From JBOGXB01 sp050694215 (lineage in GTDB: Bacteria > Actinomycetota > CADDZG01 > WHSQ01): 9,009 bases of DNA. The notes below the pieces were generated by a model, which ran no database searches, had not been told where the DNA came from, and saw only the letters and a program-made list of their open reading frames with translations. A program made the position numbers and the translations under genes. Of this stretch, positions 1 to 6,760 are shown piece by piece. The DNA lies in the NCBI GenBank assembly GCA_050694215.1, contig JBOGXB010000077.1:1-9009 (forward strand). The letters run 5' to 3'. Position 1 is the first letter of the stretch. Each line of letters begins with the position of its first letter.

Positions 1-4
1 CGTA

Positions 5-1183
5 ATGGCCACGACGACGACGCGCGCGCAGCGGCTTCCCAACTGGGTCTCGAGCGTCGGCCCTCTCGTCGCGATCGCTCTGCTGGCGATCGCCTTCGTG
101 ATCCTCGATCCGATCGCGCAGCTCAGGGAGGTGCCACCTGTCGAGGCCATCGCGGTCGAGCGAACGACGCTGGAGGAAGGCGCCGTCGAGCTTCAGGTGC
201 GAAACGACGGACCGGACCCCGTCACGATCGCTCAGGTCCTGGTCAACGACGATTACTGGGATCACTCGATCGGCGATCGGGAGCTGGGTCGGTTCGAGTC
301 GACCGAGGTGACGATCCCTTATCCATGGGACGAGGGGCTGCCGGTGAACATCGCCCTCGTCACGTCCACGGGTCTGACGATCGAGCACGAGATCGAGGCC
401 GCGGTCCTCACTCCCGAGCCCGACGCAGGGACGTTCGCCATCTACGCCTTGCTCGGTGTCTACATCGGCGTCATCCCGGTCGCGATCGGCCTGTTGTGGT
501 TCCCGGCGCTGAAGCGCGCGTCCCGGCGATGGCTCGGCTTCTTCCTTGCGTTCACGATAGGGCTGCTCGCGTTCCTGTTCATCGACACGGTCGCGGAGGG
601 ATTCGAGATCGCCGGCCAGGCCCCCGGGGTGTTCGACGGAGTCGCCCTGCTTGCGATGGGCGCGATCGGTGCCGTGCTCGTCCTCAACACGTTCGAGGCA
701 TCCCTCGGGGCGCGGAGAGAAAAGGGCGCAATCGGTGGACTGGCGCTCGCATACCTCATCTCCGCCGGGATCGGGTTGCACAACCTAGGCGAAGGCCTCG
801 CCGTCGGCGCGGCGCTCGCCGCGGGAGAGATCGCTCTGGGAACCTTCCTCGTCCTCGGCTTCGCGCTCCACAACACGACCGAGGGACTCGCGATCGTGGC
901 TCCGCTCGGCTCGGAGAAAGAGCGTCCTCGGCTGATGCACTTCGTTGCGCTGGGGGCCCTGGCCGGCGGACCGACGATAATTGGTGCATGGGCCGGAGGC
1001 TTCGTCTACTCGCCGACGTGGGCGGCACTCGCCTTCGGCGTCGCGGCCGGTGCGATCGCACAGGTGATCTGGACGATAGGCAGGAGCCTTCCCGTCGAGG
1101 GCCGGCTCGGCTCGGGCTACGGAGCATGGGGGTTCGCAGCGGGGCTGGCGGTCATGTACGTCACCGGCCTCGTCGCTTTGTGA
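5..1183 (+). CDS. ZIP-family metal transporter with extra N-terminal extracytoplasmic domain
   Basis: Probable divalent metal transporter (zinc, iron or similar) in the cytoplasmic membrane, 392 aa. The N-terminus has one hydrophobic segment (about residues 18-36), followed by a soluble region (about 45-138) with alternating polar and beta-type stretches, which I infer lies outside the membrane. From about residue 143 to the end come roughly eight hydrophobic helices. Two helices carry the ZIP metal-site signatures HNLGEG (259-264, His259/Glu263) and HNTTEG (289-294, His289/Glu293), the pattern of ZIP helices 4 and 5. The soluble front domain is not part of a minimal ZIP protein, and I do not recognise its fold. 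The stop overlaps the GTG start of the cupredoxin gene by 4 bases, so the two are probably translated together. The ATG at 5 overlaps a TAA at 3-5, which may be the stop of an upstream gene outside the window. Family is fairly sure; metal and direction of transport are not. Confidence 0.85.
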   Translation: MATTTTRAQRLPNWVSSVGPLVAIALLAIAFVILDPIAQLREVPPVEAIAVERTTLEEGAVELQVRNDGPDPVTIAQVLVNDDYWDHSIGDRELGRFESTEVTIPYPWDEGLPVNIALVTSTGLTIEHEIEAAVLTPEPDAGTFAIYALLGVYIGVIPVAIGLLWFPALKRASRRWLGFFLAFTIGLLAFLFIDTVAEGFEIAGQAPGVFDGVALLAMGAIGAVLVLNTFEASLGARREKGAIGGLALAYLISAGIGLHNLGEGLAVGAALAAGEIALGTFLVLGFALHNTTEGLAIVAPLGSEKERPRLMHFVALGALAGGPTIIGAWAGGFVYSPTWAALAFGVAAGAIAQVIWTIGRSLPVEGRLGSGYGAWGFAAGLAVMYVTGLVAL

Positions 1184-1572
1184 CGGCTCGGTTCGTCGCG
1201 GCGGCCGCAGTGGCCGCTTGTCTTGTCCTTCCCGCGTGCTCGAGCTCCGAACCGGGGACTGTCGAGATGGTCCAGGTGCAGCGCTTCGATCCGGCGAACA
1301 TCACGATCAAGGCCGGAGGGACCGTAACGTGGGTGAACGAGAGCGACGAGGCGCACACGGTAACCGCTTACGGGAACGAGATCCCCGAAGATGCCACCTA
1401 CTTCGCCTCCGGCGACGCTTCTAACGAAACCGAAGCGCGCGACTCACTCTCGGAGGGCTTATTGGAGTCGGGCGATACCTTCCAGGTGACCCTCGACCGG
1501 CCCGGGACCTACGAGTACTACTGCATCCCCCACGAGACCAGCGGTATGAAGGGGACGATCGTCGTCGAATGA
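1180..1572 (+). CDS. Plastocyanin-like cupredoxin lipoprotein
   Basis: Small blue-copper (type 1 copper) protein of 130 aa, probably a membrane-anchored electron carrier or copper-binding protein outside the cell. It has a lipoprotein signal: Arg4, an alanine-rich hydrophobic core, then LPAC (17-20), with Cys20 as the likely lipidated residue. The mature part is a cupredoxin fold with ITIKAGGTVTWVN (41-53), His59 in AHTV, and a C-terminal loop EYYCIPHETSGMKG. Cys115, His118 and Met123 give the C-x2-H-x4-M spacing of plastocyanin, so all four copper ligands (His59, Cys115, His118, Met123) are present. The open frame runs upstream through the transporter gene, but the GTG at 1180 is chosen because the signal peptide starts there and it overlaps the transporter stop (GTGA). 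No good ribosome binding site precedes it, as expected for coupled translation. Copper binding is well supported; the redox partner is unknown. Confidence 0.88.
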   Translation: MTARFVAAAAVAACLVLPACSSSEPGTVEMVQVQRFDPANITIKAGGTVTWVNESDEAHTVTAYGNEIPEDATYFASGDASNETEARDSLSEGLLESGDTFQVTLDRPGTYEYYCIPHETSGMKGTIVVE

Positions 1573-1603
1573 GGCCACCGCGTGCAGAGCCGTAGATAGC
1601 CCG

Positions 1604-1867
1604 CTACATCATCGAAGACTGGTTGCTGCGGGGGCGCGTCCGGGGCTCACGTTCGTCTTCGGCGGGATGCTCGACAACGGCCACCACGCGCGTAGCCATG
1701 AAGCGTCCGGTTCTGACGACCTCGCCGTTTCTGGTCACCTCAGACACCTCGACGGTGCCGCGTACCGTCCCAACCTCCACCCGGCGGCCGGCCTTGGTCG
1801 CGACGATCTCGTAGGTCTTGGTGCCTTCGCCTACGTCGACGACCACCTCTACGCGATCGCCTCTCAT
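1604..1867 (-). CDS. Small hypothetical protein, Val-rich, divergent from lpd
   Basis: 87 aa, not recognised. The frame stays open further upstream to 2002, but the ATG at 1867 is chosen because GGGAGGT lies 6 bases before it and the upstream extension would run into lpd. Residues 1-68 are rich in Val, Thr, Arg and Glu with alternating hydrophobic positions (VEVVVDV, TYEIVAT, VRGTVEVSEV, TRVVAVVEH), suggesting a small beta-sheet protein. The last 20 residues are charged and polar and probably disordered. It has no signal peptide, membrane segment or cysteine, so it is likely cytoplasmic. It is convergent with the cupredoxin gene (31 bases between stops) and divergent from lpd (85 bases between starts). 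It could be a small regulator or an unrelated single gene; nothing seen assigns a function. Support comes from the ribosome binding site, the protein-like composition and its fit in an otherwise empty gap. Confidence 0.6.
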   Translation of the reverse strand: MRGDRVEVVVDVGEGTKTYEIVATKAGRRVEVGTVRGTVEVSEVTRNGEVVRTGRFMATRVVAVVEHPAEDEREPRTRPRSNQSSMM

Positions 1868-1873
1868 GCAGAT

Positions 1874-1880
1874 ACCTCCC
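1874..1880 (-). promoter_or_regulatory. Ribosome binding site of the small minus-strand gene
   Basis: GGGAGGT on the minus strand, 6 bases upstream of the ATG at 1867. It decides the start of the 87-aa gene and is the main reason to treat that frame as real. Confidence 0.6.
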
Positions 1881-1940
1881 GGCGGGACGATGTGGGCCCT
1901 GAGTGTATCGTCGGGGCCATAGCCAGGGCATTTCCAGCGT

Positions 1941-1947
1941 GGGAGGT
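1941..1947 (+). promoter_or_regulatory. Ribosome binding site of lpd
   Basis: GGGAGGT, 5 bases before the GTG at 1953. It fixes the GTG start, which also puts the FAD-binding strand (FDLVILGGG) at the usual distance from the N-terminus. Confidence 0.7.
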
Positions 1948-1952
1948 TACAA

Positions 1953-3374
1953 GTGGCAGAGGGATCGGAGAGCTTCGATCTCGTCATCCTCGGTGGCGGC
2001 AACGCTGGCTACTCCTGCGCGTTCCGAGCCGTCGGCCTCGGCATGTCCGTGGCCATGATCGAGAAGGACAAGGTCGGGGGCACCTGCTTGCACCGCGGCT
2101 GCATTCCGACGAAGGCGCTGCTGCACGCGGCCGATCTCGTCGACGAGATCAAGGACGCGGGCGACTTCGGGCTCATCGTGCAGGAACCCCAGGTCGATTG
2201 GGGCAAGGTCCTCAACTTCAAGGACTCGGTGGTCGGCAGGATGTACAAGGGTCTTTCGGGGCTCGTTAACAGGAGGAAGATCGAGCTCGTCGAGGGCGAA
2301 GGGCGGCTCCGGGACCCGAAGAGCGTCACCGTCAAGACCCAAGACGGCGAGCGCACGCTTGTGGCCGAGAAGGCGCTCGTTCTCACCACGGGGTCTTACC
2401 CGCGCGATCTCCCCTTCATCAAGGCCGACGGCGACAAGGTGCACAACTCCAACCATGCTCTCACTGCACAGGACATCCCTTCATCCGTAGTGATCGTCGG
2501 CGGCAACTACATCGGACTCGAGTTCGCGAGCGTCTACAGGTCGTTCGGGGCCGAGGTCCAGGTCGTTGAGATGCTGGACCGCATCGCTCCCGGGGAAGAC
2601 TCCGACATCTCGGAGGCGCTTCGCAAGCTGCTGGAGAGACGGGGGATCAGGTTCCACGTGGGCGTGTCGGTCACGGGGGCAACTCCGAACGACTCCGGCG
2701 TCGAGGTCGAGATCGAGAGGGACGGTAAGAAGGAGGTGCTTTCGGCCGATCGGATGTTCGTGGCCATCGGACGCGCTCCTCGGACGGACGGGATCGGGCT
2801 CGATGAGGTCGGCGTCAAGACAGACAAGGGCTTCGTCGTTGTGGACTCCACCTTCCGCACCAGCGTCGACGGGGTGTACGCCATCGGCGACGCGATCGCC
2901 GTTCCGGAATACGACGGGCCGCATCCGCAGCTCGCCCACGTGGCCTTCATCGAGGGGCAGAAGCTTGCCGAGCGGATCGCAGGCGAGGATCCCGCTGCCG
3001 TCGACTATCGAAACATCCCTCACGTCATCTACTGCCAGCCCGAGGTCGCGTCGGTCGGCATCACCGAAGACAAGGCCAAGGAGCTCGGGATGAAGGTGAA
3101 GACGGGGCGGTATCCGTTCTCGGCCAATGCTCGGGCACTGATGTTGGGAGGGGGTCAGGGGTTCGTCAAGACCATTGCCGAGCAGGACGGTGCGGTGGTT
3201 GGTGTGCACATCGTCGGACCGAGAGCCTCGGACATCATCACCGAGGCACAGCTCGTCACGTCATGGGAGGCCTATCCTGCCGAGCTCGCGGAGCTGATTC
3301 ATCCGCACCCGACCCTGTCCGAGGTGATCGGCGAGACCTTCCTCGAGCTTGCGGACAAACCACTCCACGGCTGA
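1953..3374 (+). CDS. lpdA: Dihydrolipoamide dehydrogenase (E3)
   Basis: Flavoprotein that reoxidises the dihydrolipoyl arm of E2 with NAD+; 473 aa, normal full length, cytoplasmic. FAD-binding motif GGGNAGY is at 14-20. The redox disulfide is Cys45/Cys50 in GGTCLHRGC. The NAD domain begins at about 178 with VVIVGGNYIGLEFAS, the second FAD motif YAIGDA is at 309-314, and the dimerisation domain runs from about 355. The catalytic His452/Glu457 pair lies in HPHPTLSE, so all catalytic residues are present. One oddity: in the NAD motif (183-188, GGNYIG) the middle glycine of GxGxxG is Asn185. The N-terminal stretch is close, from memory, to actinobacterial Lpd. It heads the dehydrogenase block and is followed after 152 bases by E2, so it probably serves this complex, although one E3 is often shared between complexes. 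Mercuric reductase is unlikely: there is no N-terminal metal domain and no C-terminal cysteine pair. Confidence 0.95.
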   Translation: MAEGSESFDLVILGGGNAGYSCAFRAVGLGMSVAMIEKDKVGGTCLHRGCIPTKALLHAADLVDEIKDAGDFGLIVQEPQVDWGKVLNFKDSVVGRMYKGLSGLVNRRKIELVEGEGRLRDPKSVTVKTQDGERTLVAEKALVLTTGSYPRDLPFIKADGDKVHNSNHALTAQDIPSSVVIVGGNYIGLEFASVYRSFGAEVQVVEMLDRIAPGEDSDISEALRKLLERRGIRFHVGVSVTGATPNDSGVEVEIERDGKKEVLSADRMFVAIGRAPRTDGIGLDEVGVKTDKGFVVVDSTFRTSVDGVYAIGDAIAVPEYDGPHPQLAHVAFIEGQKLAERIAGEDPAAVDYRNIPHVIYCQPEVASVGITEDKAKELGMKVKTGRYPFSANARALMLGGGQGFVKTIAEQDGAVVGVHIVGPRASDIITEAQLVTSWEAYPAELAELIHPHPTLSEVIGETFLELADKPLHG

Positions 3375-3510
3375 CTCGCACGCTACGGGTCCCAGCGCCT
3401 CGGACGCCGACCCCCGATCTCCTCAGGGGAACACCTCGTGTGAGGCGGCGGGCGGTACCCTGGAACCTGTTTCATTTCGTTCACAGACTGCCGGACGGGA
3501 GATCTCGAAC

Positions 3511-3517
3511 AGGAGGG
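3511..3517 (+). promoter_or_regulatory. Ribosome binding site of the E2 gene
   Basis: AGGAGGG, 9 bases before the ATG at 3527. It supports this start over earlier in-frame starts back to 3263, which would give an 88-residue extension overlapping lpd and unlike any E2. The gap 3375-3526 holds no gene. A locally AT-richer stretch at about 3468-3487 might be part of a promoter, but no clear -35/-10 pair is seen. Confidence 0.7.
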
Positions 3518-3526
3518 TCACGCCGC

Positions 3527-4990
3527 ATGGGCACCGAGATAAAGATGCCGCAGCTCGGCGAAACGGTTGTCGAGGGCACGATCACGAAGTGGCTCAAGCA
3601 GGAAGGCGACACCGTCGCGACGGACGAGCTGCTGGTCGAGATCTCTACCGACAAGGTGGACTCGGAGGTGCCGTCGTCGGCGGCCGGCACCCTCCAGAAG
3701 ATCCTTGTGCAGGAGGGAGAGACGGTGAAGGTGGGCACTGCTCTCGCCGTCATCGGAGAGGAAGGAGAGGCCGCCGCAGCCGAGGATCAGCCGAAGGCCG
3801 AGGCAGAGGAGCCCGAGGCCAAGGCCGACGAGGGGCCCGGCGACAGGGCCCAAGCGGAGACCGAGGCCAAACAGCCCGAAGGCGAGAAGCCGCGCGAGGT
3901 CGCTGCGGCCCAGGCCCGACAGGAGGAGCCGCCGAAGGAGGGACCCCCGGCCGAGGAGCAGAAGGCCGAGGAGCCGGCTCCCCCTCCGCCCAGGGAGCCG
4001 GGAGCCGATGCGGATCGCGGCAGGCCGGGCGACACGTCCAAGCGGGGGATCATCTCGCCCCTCGTTCGCCGCTTGGCCGAGGAGAACCAGGTCGCCCTCG
4101 ACGAGGTGGAGGGCACCGGAACCGGGGGCCGGATCCGCAAGCAGGACGTGCTCCGGTACGTGGCCGAGAAGGGAGCCCGACCGGCGGCCAAGCCGGCGGC
4201 GTCCGCCGAGCCCGCCCCCGAGAGAGAGGAGGCTCCGCACAGGGAGGCCGTTCCCGCGACTGCCGTGGGCGGGCGTGAGGAGCTCGTCCCGTGGTCCAAC
4301 ATCCGCCGCCGCACGGCCGAGCACATGGTTGCGTCCCACCTCGAGACGGCACGGGCATGGAACGCCGTCGAAGCGGATTGGACGAGCATCGTTCAGCTGC
4401 GCACGAAGGTGAAGGACGCCTTCAAGGAGCGAGAGGGCTTCAGCCTCACCTATATGCCGTTCCTTGCCAAGGTTTTGTGCGACGCGATCATGCAATTGCC
4501 GGAGGTCAACGCGACCTACGACGCGGAGAACCAGGCGAACCTCGTGAAGCACTACGTGAACATGGGCATCGCCGTCGCGCTCGAGGGTGGAGGCCTCATA
4601 GTTCCCGTTGTGAAGGGAGCCGACGAGAAGAATCTCGTCGGATTGGCTCGCAGCATCAACGACATCGTCACGAAGGCGCGCAGCAAGAAGCTATCCCCGG
4701 ACGACATCACGGGAGGGACGTTCACGATCACGAACCCGGGCCCCTTTGGCTCGATCATCTCGGTGCCCATCATCCCGAGAGGACAGACGGCGATCGTGGG
4801 CTTCGAGGCGATCGAGAAGCGCCTCGTCGTCACCGATGACGATTCAATCGCCATACGAAGCATGGGCTTCCTGTCCATGTCGTGGGACCACCGAACGATC
4901 GACGGCGCGGAAGCGGCTGGTTTCCTGTCGAACGTTCGAGAGCGCATAGAGACGACCGACTTCTCCTCAGAGCTGTCGCAATACGAATGA
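3527..4990 (+). CDS. Dihydrolipoyl acyltransferase (E2) of a 2-oxo acid dehydrogenase complex
   Basis: Core acyltransferase that carries the acyl group on a lipoyl arm and moves it to CoA; 487 aa, cytoplasmic. One lipoyl domain occupies residues 1 to about 79, with the lipoylated lysine Lys43 in STDKVDSEV. A long flexible linker rich in Ala, Glu, Pro and Lys (about 80-172) follows. The peripheral-subunit-binding domain is at about 174-212 (SPLVRRLAEEN, then GTGTGGRIRKQDV). A second Ala/Pro linker leads to the catalytic domain, from about 254 to the end. The active site DHRTIDG is at 454-460, with His455 and Asp459. Sequence type alone does not separate the succinyl-, acetyl- and branched-chain acyltransferases, and such proteins are often annotated sucB or dlaT in actinobacteria. 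The E1 genes just downstream point to a branched-chain role (BkdB-like), so I leave the symbol open. Its stop overlaps the lipB start (ATGA), linking carrier protein and lipoylation enzyme. Confidence 0.93.
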   Translation: MGTEIKMPQLGETVVEGTITKWLKQEGDTVATDELLVEISTDKVDSEVPSSAAGTLQKILVQEGETVKVGTALAVIGEEGEAAAAEDQPKAEAEEPEAKADEGPGDRAQAETEAKQPEGEKPREVAAAQARQEEPPKEGPPAEEQKAEEPAPPPPREPGADADRGRPGDTSKRGIISPLVRRLAEENQVALDEVEGTGTGGRIRKQDVLRYVAEKGARPAAKPAASAEPAPEREEAPHREAVPATAVGGREELVPWSNIRRRTAEHMVASHLETARAWNAVEADWTSIVQLRTKVKDAFKEREGFSLTYMPFLAKVLCDAIMQLPEVNATYDAENQANLVKHYVNMGIAVALEGGGLIVPVVKGADEKNLVGLARSINDIVTKARSKKLSPDDITGGTFTITNPGPFGSIISVPIIPRGQTAIVGFEAIEKRLVVTDDDSIAIRSMGFLSMSWDHRTIDGAEAAGFLSNVRERIETTDFSSELSQYE

Positions 4991-5700
4991 GAGAGATACT
5001 CGAAGCCGCATGGTTGGGGGATGTCGAGTACTCCGACGCATGGGCGCGCCAGCGTGAGCTGTTCATGGCTCGACTCGACGGCGACCGTCACGACTCGCTC
5101 ATGCTTCTCGAGCATCCGCCCACGTACACGCTTGGTCGCAGGGCGATCGAAGAGGACCTCGTTTACGGAGAGAACGAGCGCTCCCGCCGGGGCATATCGC
5201 TCTATCACGTTGATCGAGGGGGCCGAGCCACTTACCACGGCCCCGGGCAGCTGGTCGGCTACCCGATCCTTGCCTTGGGAGAGCGCTACGACGTACTCGG
5301 GTACCTGCGGAAGCTAGAGGAAGTCCTCATCAGGACGGCGTCCGACCTCGGTGTCGAGGCAGAGCGCGACGAGGCGCACAACACCGGTGTGTGGGTCGGA
5401 AGCAACAAGATCGGAGCGATAGGCGTGAAGATCACCCGCGGGATTTCGATGCACGGATTCGCGTTCAACGTAGCGACCGATCTATCGATGTTCGAGGGCA
5501 TCGTTCCTTGCGGTTTCAAAGATCGGTGGGTGACATCGGTCGAAGCAGAGACGGGCGTACGCCATCCAGTCAAGACGGTTGCGGGCATCGCTGCGCGACA
5601 CCTTGCCGAGCTCTTCGACCGTTCACTCGTCTGGACTCATGCCGAGTGGTTGATGGGGAAAGTGGACGAACAGGACGGCCACCTGCTTCAAACCACCTGA
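4987..5700 (+). CDS. lipB: Lipoyl(octanoyl) transferase LipB
   Basis: Octanoyl-[acyl carrier protein]:protein N-octanoyltransferase, the first step of de novo lipoylation: it moves octanoate onto the lipoyl-domain lysine (here probably Lys43 of the adjacent E2). 237 aa, a normal length for the family. Visible motifs are the signature DRGGRATYHGPGQLVGYP (76-93), NTGVWVGSNKIGAIG (132-146) with catalytic Lys141, and MHGFAFNVATDL followed by IVPCG with catalytic Cys175. The Cys/Lys pair matches the spacing of the dyad known in Mycobacterium tuberculosis LipB (Cys176/Lys142). The ATG at 4987 is chosen over upstream in-frame starts because it overlaps the E2 stop as ATGA and gives the expected N-terminus. 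No clear ribosome binding site is seen, so translation is probably coupled to E2. It is followed after 31 bases by the E1 alpha gene. Confidence 0.95.
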   Translation: MREILEAAWLGDVEYSDAWARQRELFMARLDGDRHDSLMLLEHPPTYTLGRRAIEEDLVYGENERSRRGISLYHVDRGGRATYHGPGQLVGYPILALGERYDVLGYLRKLEEVLIRTASDLGVEAERDEAHNTGVWVGSNKIGAIGVKITRGISMHGFAFNVATDLSMFEGIVPCGFKDRWVTSVEAETGVRHPVKTVAGIAARHLAELFDRSLVWTHAEWLMGKVDEQDGHLLQTT

Positions 5701-5716
5701 TGAAGGGATGGTCTCG

Positions 5717-5724
5717 AGGAGGAG
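5717..5724 (+). promoter_or_regulatory. Ribosome binding site of the E1 alpha gene
   Basis: AGGAGGAG, 7 bases before the ATG at 5732. It decides the start: an in-frame ATG at 5708 lies upstream of this site and would add eight residues (MVSRRRRV) unlike the family. A GTG at 5729, directly before the ATG, is the only close rival and would add one residue. Confidence 0.7.
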
Positions 5725-5731
5725 ACGCGTG

Positions 5732-6760
5732 ATGGCGACGAACAAGGACTTACACACCGAGTTGGGTCTGAAGGAAGAAGACCTGACCGAGATGTACAGG
5801 TTCATGTTGCTGGCTCGTATCTGCGACGAGAGGCAGTGGGCGCTCAACCGCCAAGGCAAGGCGCCTTTCGTCGTGCCGGTATCTGGTCATGAGGCAGCCC
5901 AGGTTGGGTCCGCGTGGGCCTTCGAGCGGGGAAAGGATGTCTTCTGCCCCTATTACCGAGACCTGGCCCTTGTTCTCGTCGCAGGGTTCACGCCGAAGGA
6001 CGTGTTCTGCGGGTTGTTCGGCAAGAAGGACGATCCCTCGTCCGGCGGGCGCCAGATGCCCGCTCACTGGGGATCGAGGGATCGCAACATCATCACTGGG
6101 TCCTCTCCGATCGCGACGCAGGTGCTACATGCAGCCGGCATAGCGCTCTCGAAGAAGATGAAGCACTCCGATGCGATCGTCGGCACGTGGTTCGGTGAGG
6201 GTGCTACCTCTGAGGGCGACTGGCACGGGGCGATGAACTTCGCAGGTATCCACCGGCTACCGCTCGTCTTTGTGTGCGAGAACAATCAGTACGCGATTAG
6301 TGTGCACGAATCCAAGCAGGTTGCCGGCTCGGTCCACAAGAGGGCCCACGGGTACGGGATGCCGGGTGAGGTCGGGGACGGCAACGACGTTCTCGAGTCT
6401 TACCGGTTGGCCAAGACGGCAGTTGATCGGGCGCGAGCAGGGGAGGGGCCTTCGCTCATCGAGCTCCGCACCTATCGTCTCTTCTCGCACACCTCCGACG
6501 ACGACGACCGAACGTACCGATCGCGCGAAGAGGTCGAGGAATGGCGCAAGAAGGACCCGATCCCTCGGTTCGAGGGTTACCTCAAGTCGGTGGGCGTCTT
6601 CGACGACAAAGGGATCGACGCGATGCGGGAGGAGACGAAGGAGGCCGTCGCTCAGGGAGCCAAGGAGGCCGAGGAGGCCGACTGGCCCGAGCCGGAGACG
6701 GCCGCCGACCATGTCTATGCAGATCTGAACGTGCTCGAGTCCTCGGGGGGGTGGAAGTAA
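5732..6760 (+). CDS. bkdAA: 2-oxo acid dehydrogenase E1 alpha, branched-chain (2-oxoisovalerate) type
   Basis: Thiamine-diphosphate-dependent decarboxylase subunit that acts with E1 beta to oxidise a 2-oxo acid and load acyl groups on E2; 342 aa, cytoplasmic. The thiamine diphosphate motif starts at GEGATSEGD (155-163) and ends at ENN (183-185). Substrate and cofactor regions include YYRDLAL (74-80), SGGRQMPAHWGS (104-115) and TGSSPIATQ (122-130). The loop SHTSDDDD with TYR (252-263) is the HxTSDD...YR form of branched-chain E1 alpha, not the HSMSDP form of pyruvate dehydrogenase. From memory, long stretches (SGGRQMPxH, CENNxYAISV, GYGMPG, RSREEVEE, KKDPI) resemble Bacillus BkdAA. The last codons include a run of seven G (6745-6751), but the frame is intact. 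The TAA stop shares one base with the E1 beta ATG. A pyruvate-using enzyme cannot be excluded from sequence alone. Confidence 0.9.
   Translation: MATNKDLHTELGLKEEDLTEMYRFMLLARICDERQWALNRQGKAPFVVPVSGHEAAQVGSAWAFERGKDVFCPYYRDLALVLVAGFTPKDVFCGLFGKKDDPSSGGRQMPAHWGSRDRNIITGSSPIATQVLHAAGIALSKKMKHSDAIVGTWFGEGATSEGDWHGAMNFAGIHRLPLVFVCENNQYAISVHESKQVAGSVHKRAHGYGMPGEVGDGNDVLESYRLAKTAVDRARAGEGPSLIELRTYRLFSHTSDDDDRTYRSREEVEEWRKKDPIPRFEGYLKSVGVFDDKGIDAMREETKEAVAQGAKEAEEADWPEPETAADHVYADLNVLESSGGWK

Larger units (their letters stand above)
1868..1952. promoter_or_regulatory. Divergent intergenic region between the small gene and lpd
   Basis: The 85 bases between two divergent starts should hold promoters for both directions, including the one for the dehydrogenase block. 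Ribosome binding sites lie at each end. I could not pick out convincing -35/-10 pairs. GGCCC near 1900 and GGGCC near 1914 could pair as a short inverted repeat, but in DNA this GC-rich that is weak evidence for an operator. The promoter role is inferred from gene orientation. Confidence 0.35.

Noticed and set aside
325..1179. Long in-frame upstream extension of the cupredoxin frame
   Set aside because: It overlaps the transporter in another frame and is Arg-rich shadow sequence. The lipoprotein signal begins exactly at the GTG at 1180.
1667..2269. A 200-codon plus-strand open frame spanning the small gene and the lpd start
   Set aside because: It is antisense to the small gene and out of frame with lpd, with His/Arg-rich shadow composition and no family signature.
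3425..3460. Short hairpin CCTC-GTGT-GAGG in the lpd/E2 gap as terminator or attenuator
   Set aside because: The stem is 4 bp with no T tract; not distinguishable from background in this composition.
3263..3526. Earlier starts for E2, adding 88 residues
   Set aside because: The extension overlaps lpd and is unlike any E2; the lipoyl domain starts right after the ATG at 3527, which has its own ribosome binding site.
3518..4552. A 344-codon open frame on the minus strand, Leu/Gly/Arg-rich
   Set aside because: It lies wholly antisense to the E2 gene, over the GC-biased linker, and its composition is what the reverse of Ala/Glu/Pro codons gives. It shows no motif or ribosome binding site.
6745..6751. 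Run of seven G near the end of E1 alpha, a possible slippage or phase-variation site
   Set aside because: It encodes the ordinary C-terminal Gly-Gly before Trp-Lys, and slippage would change only the last few residues. No sign of switching.
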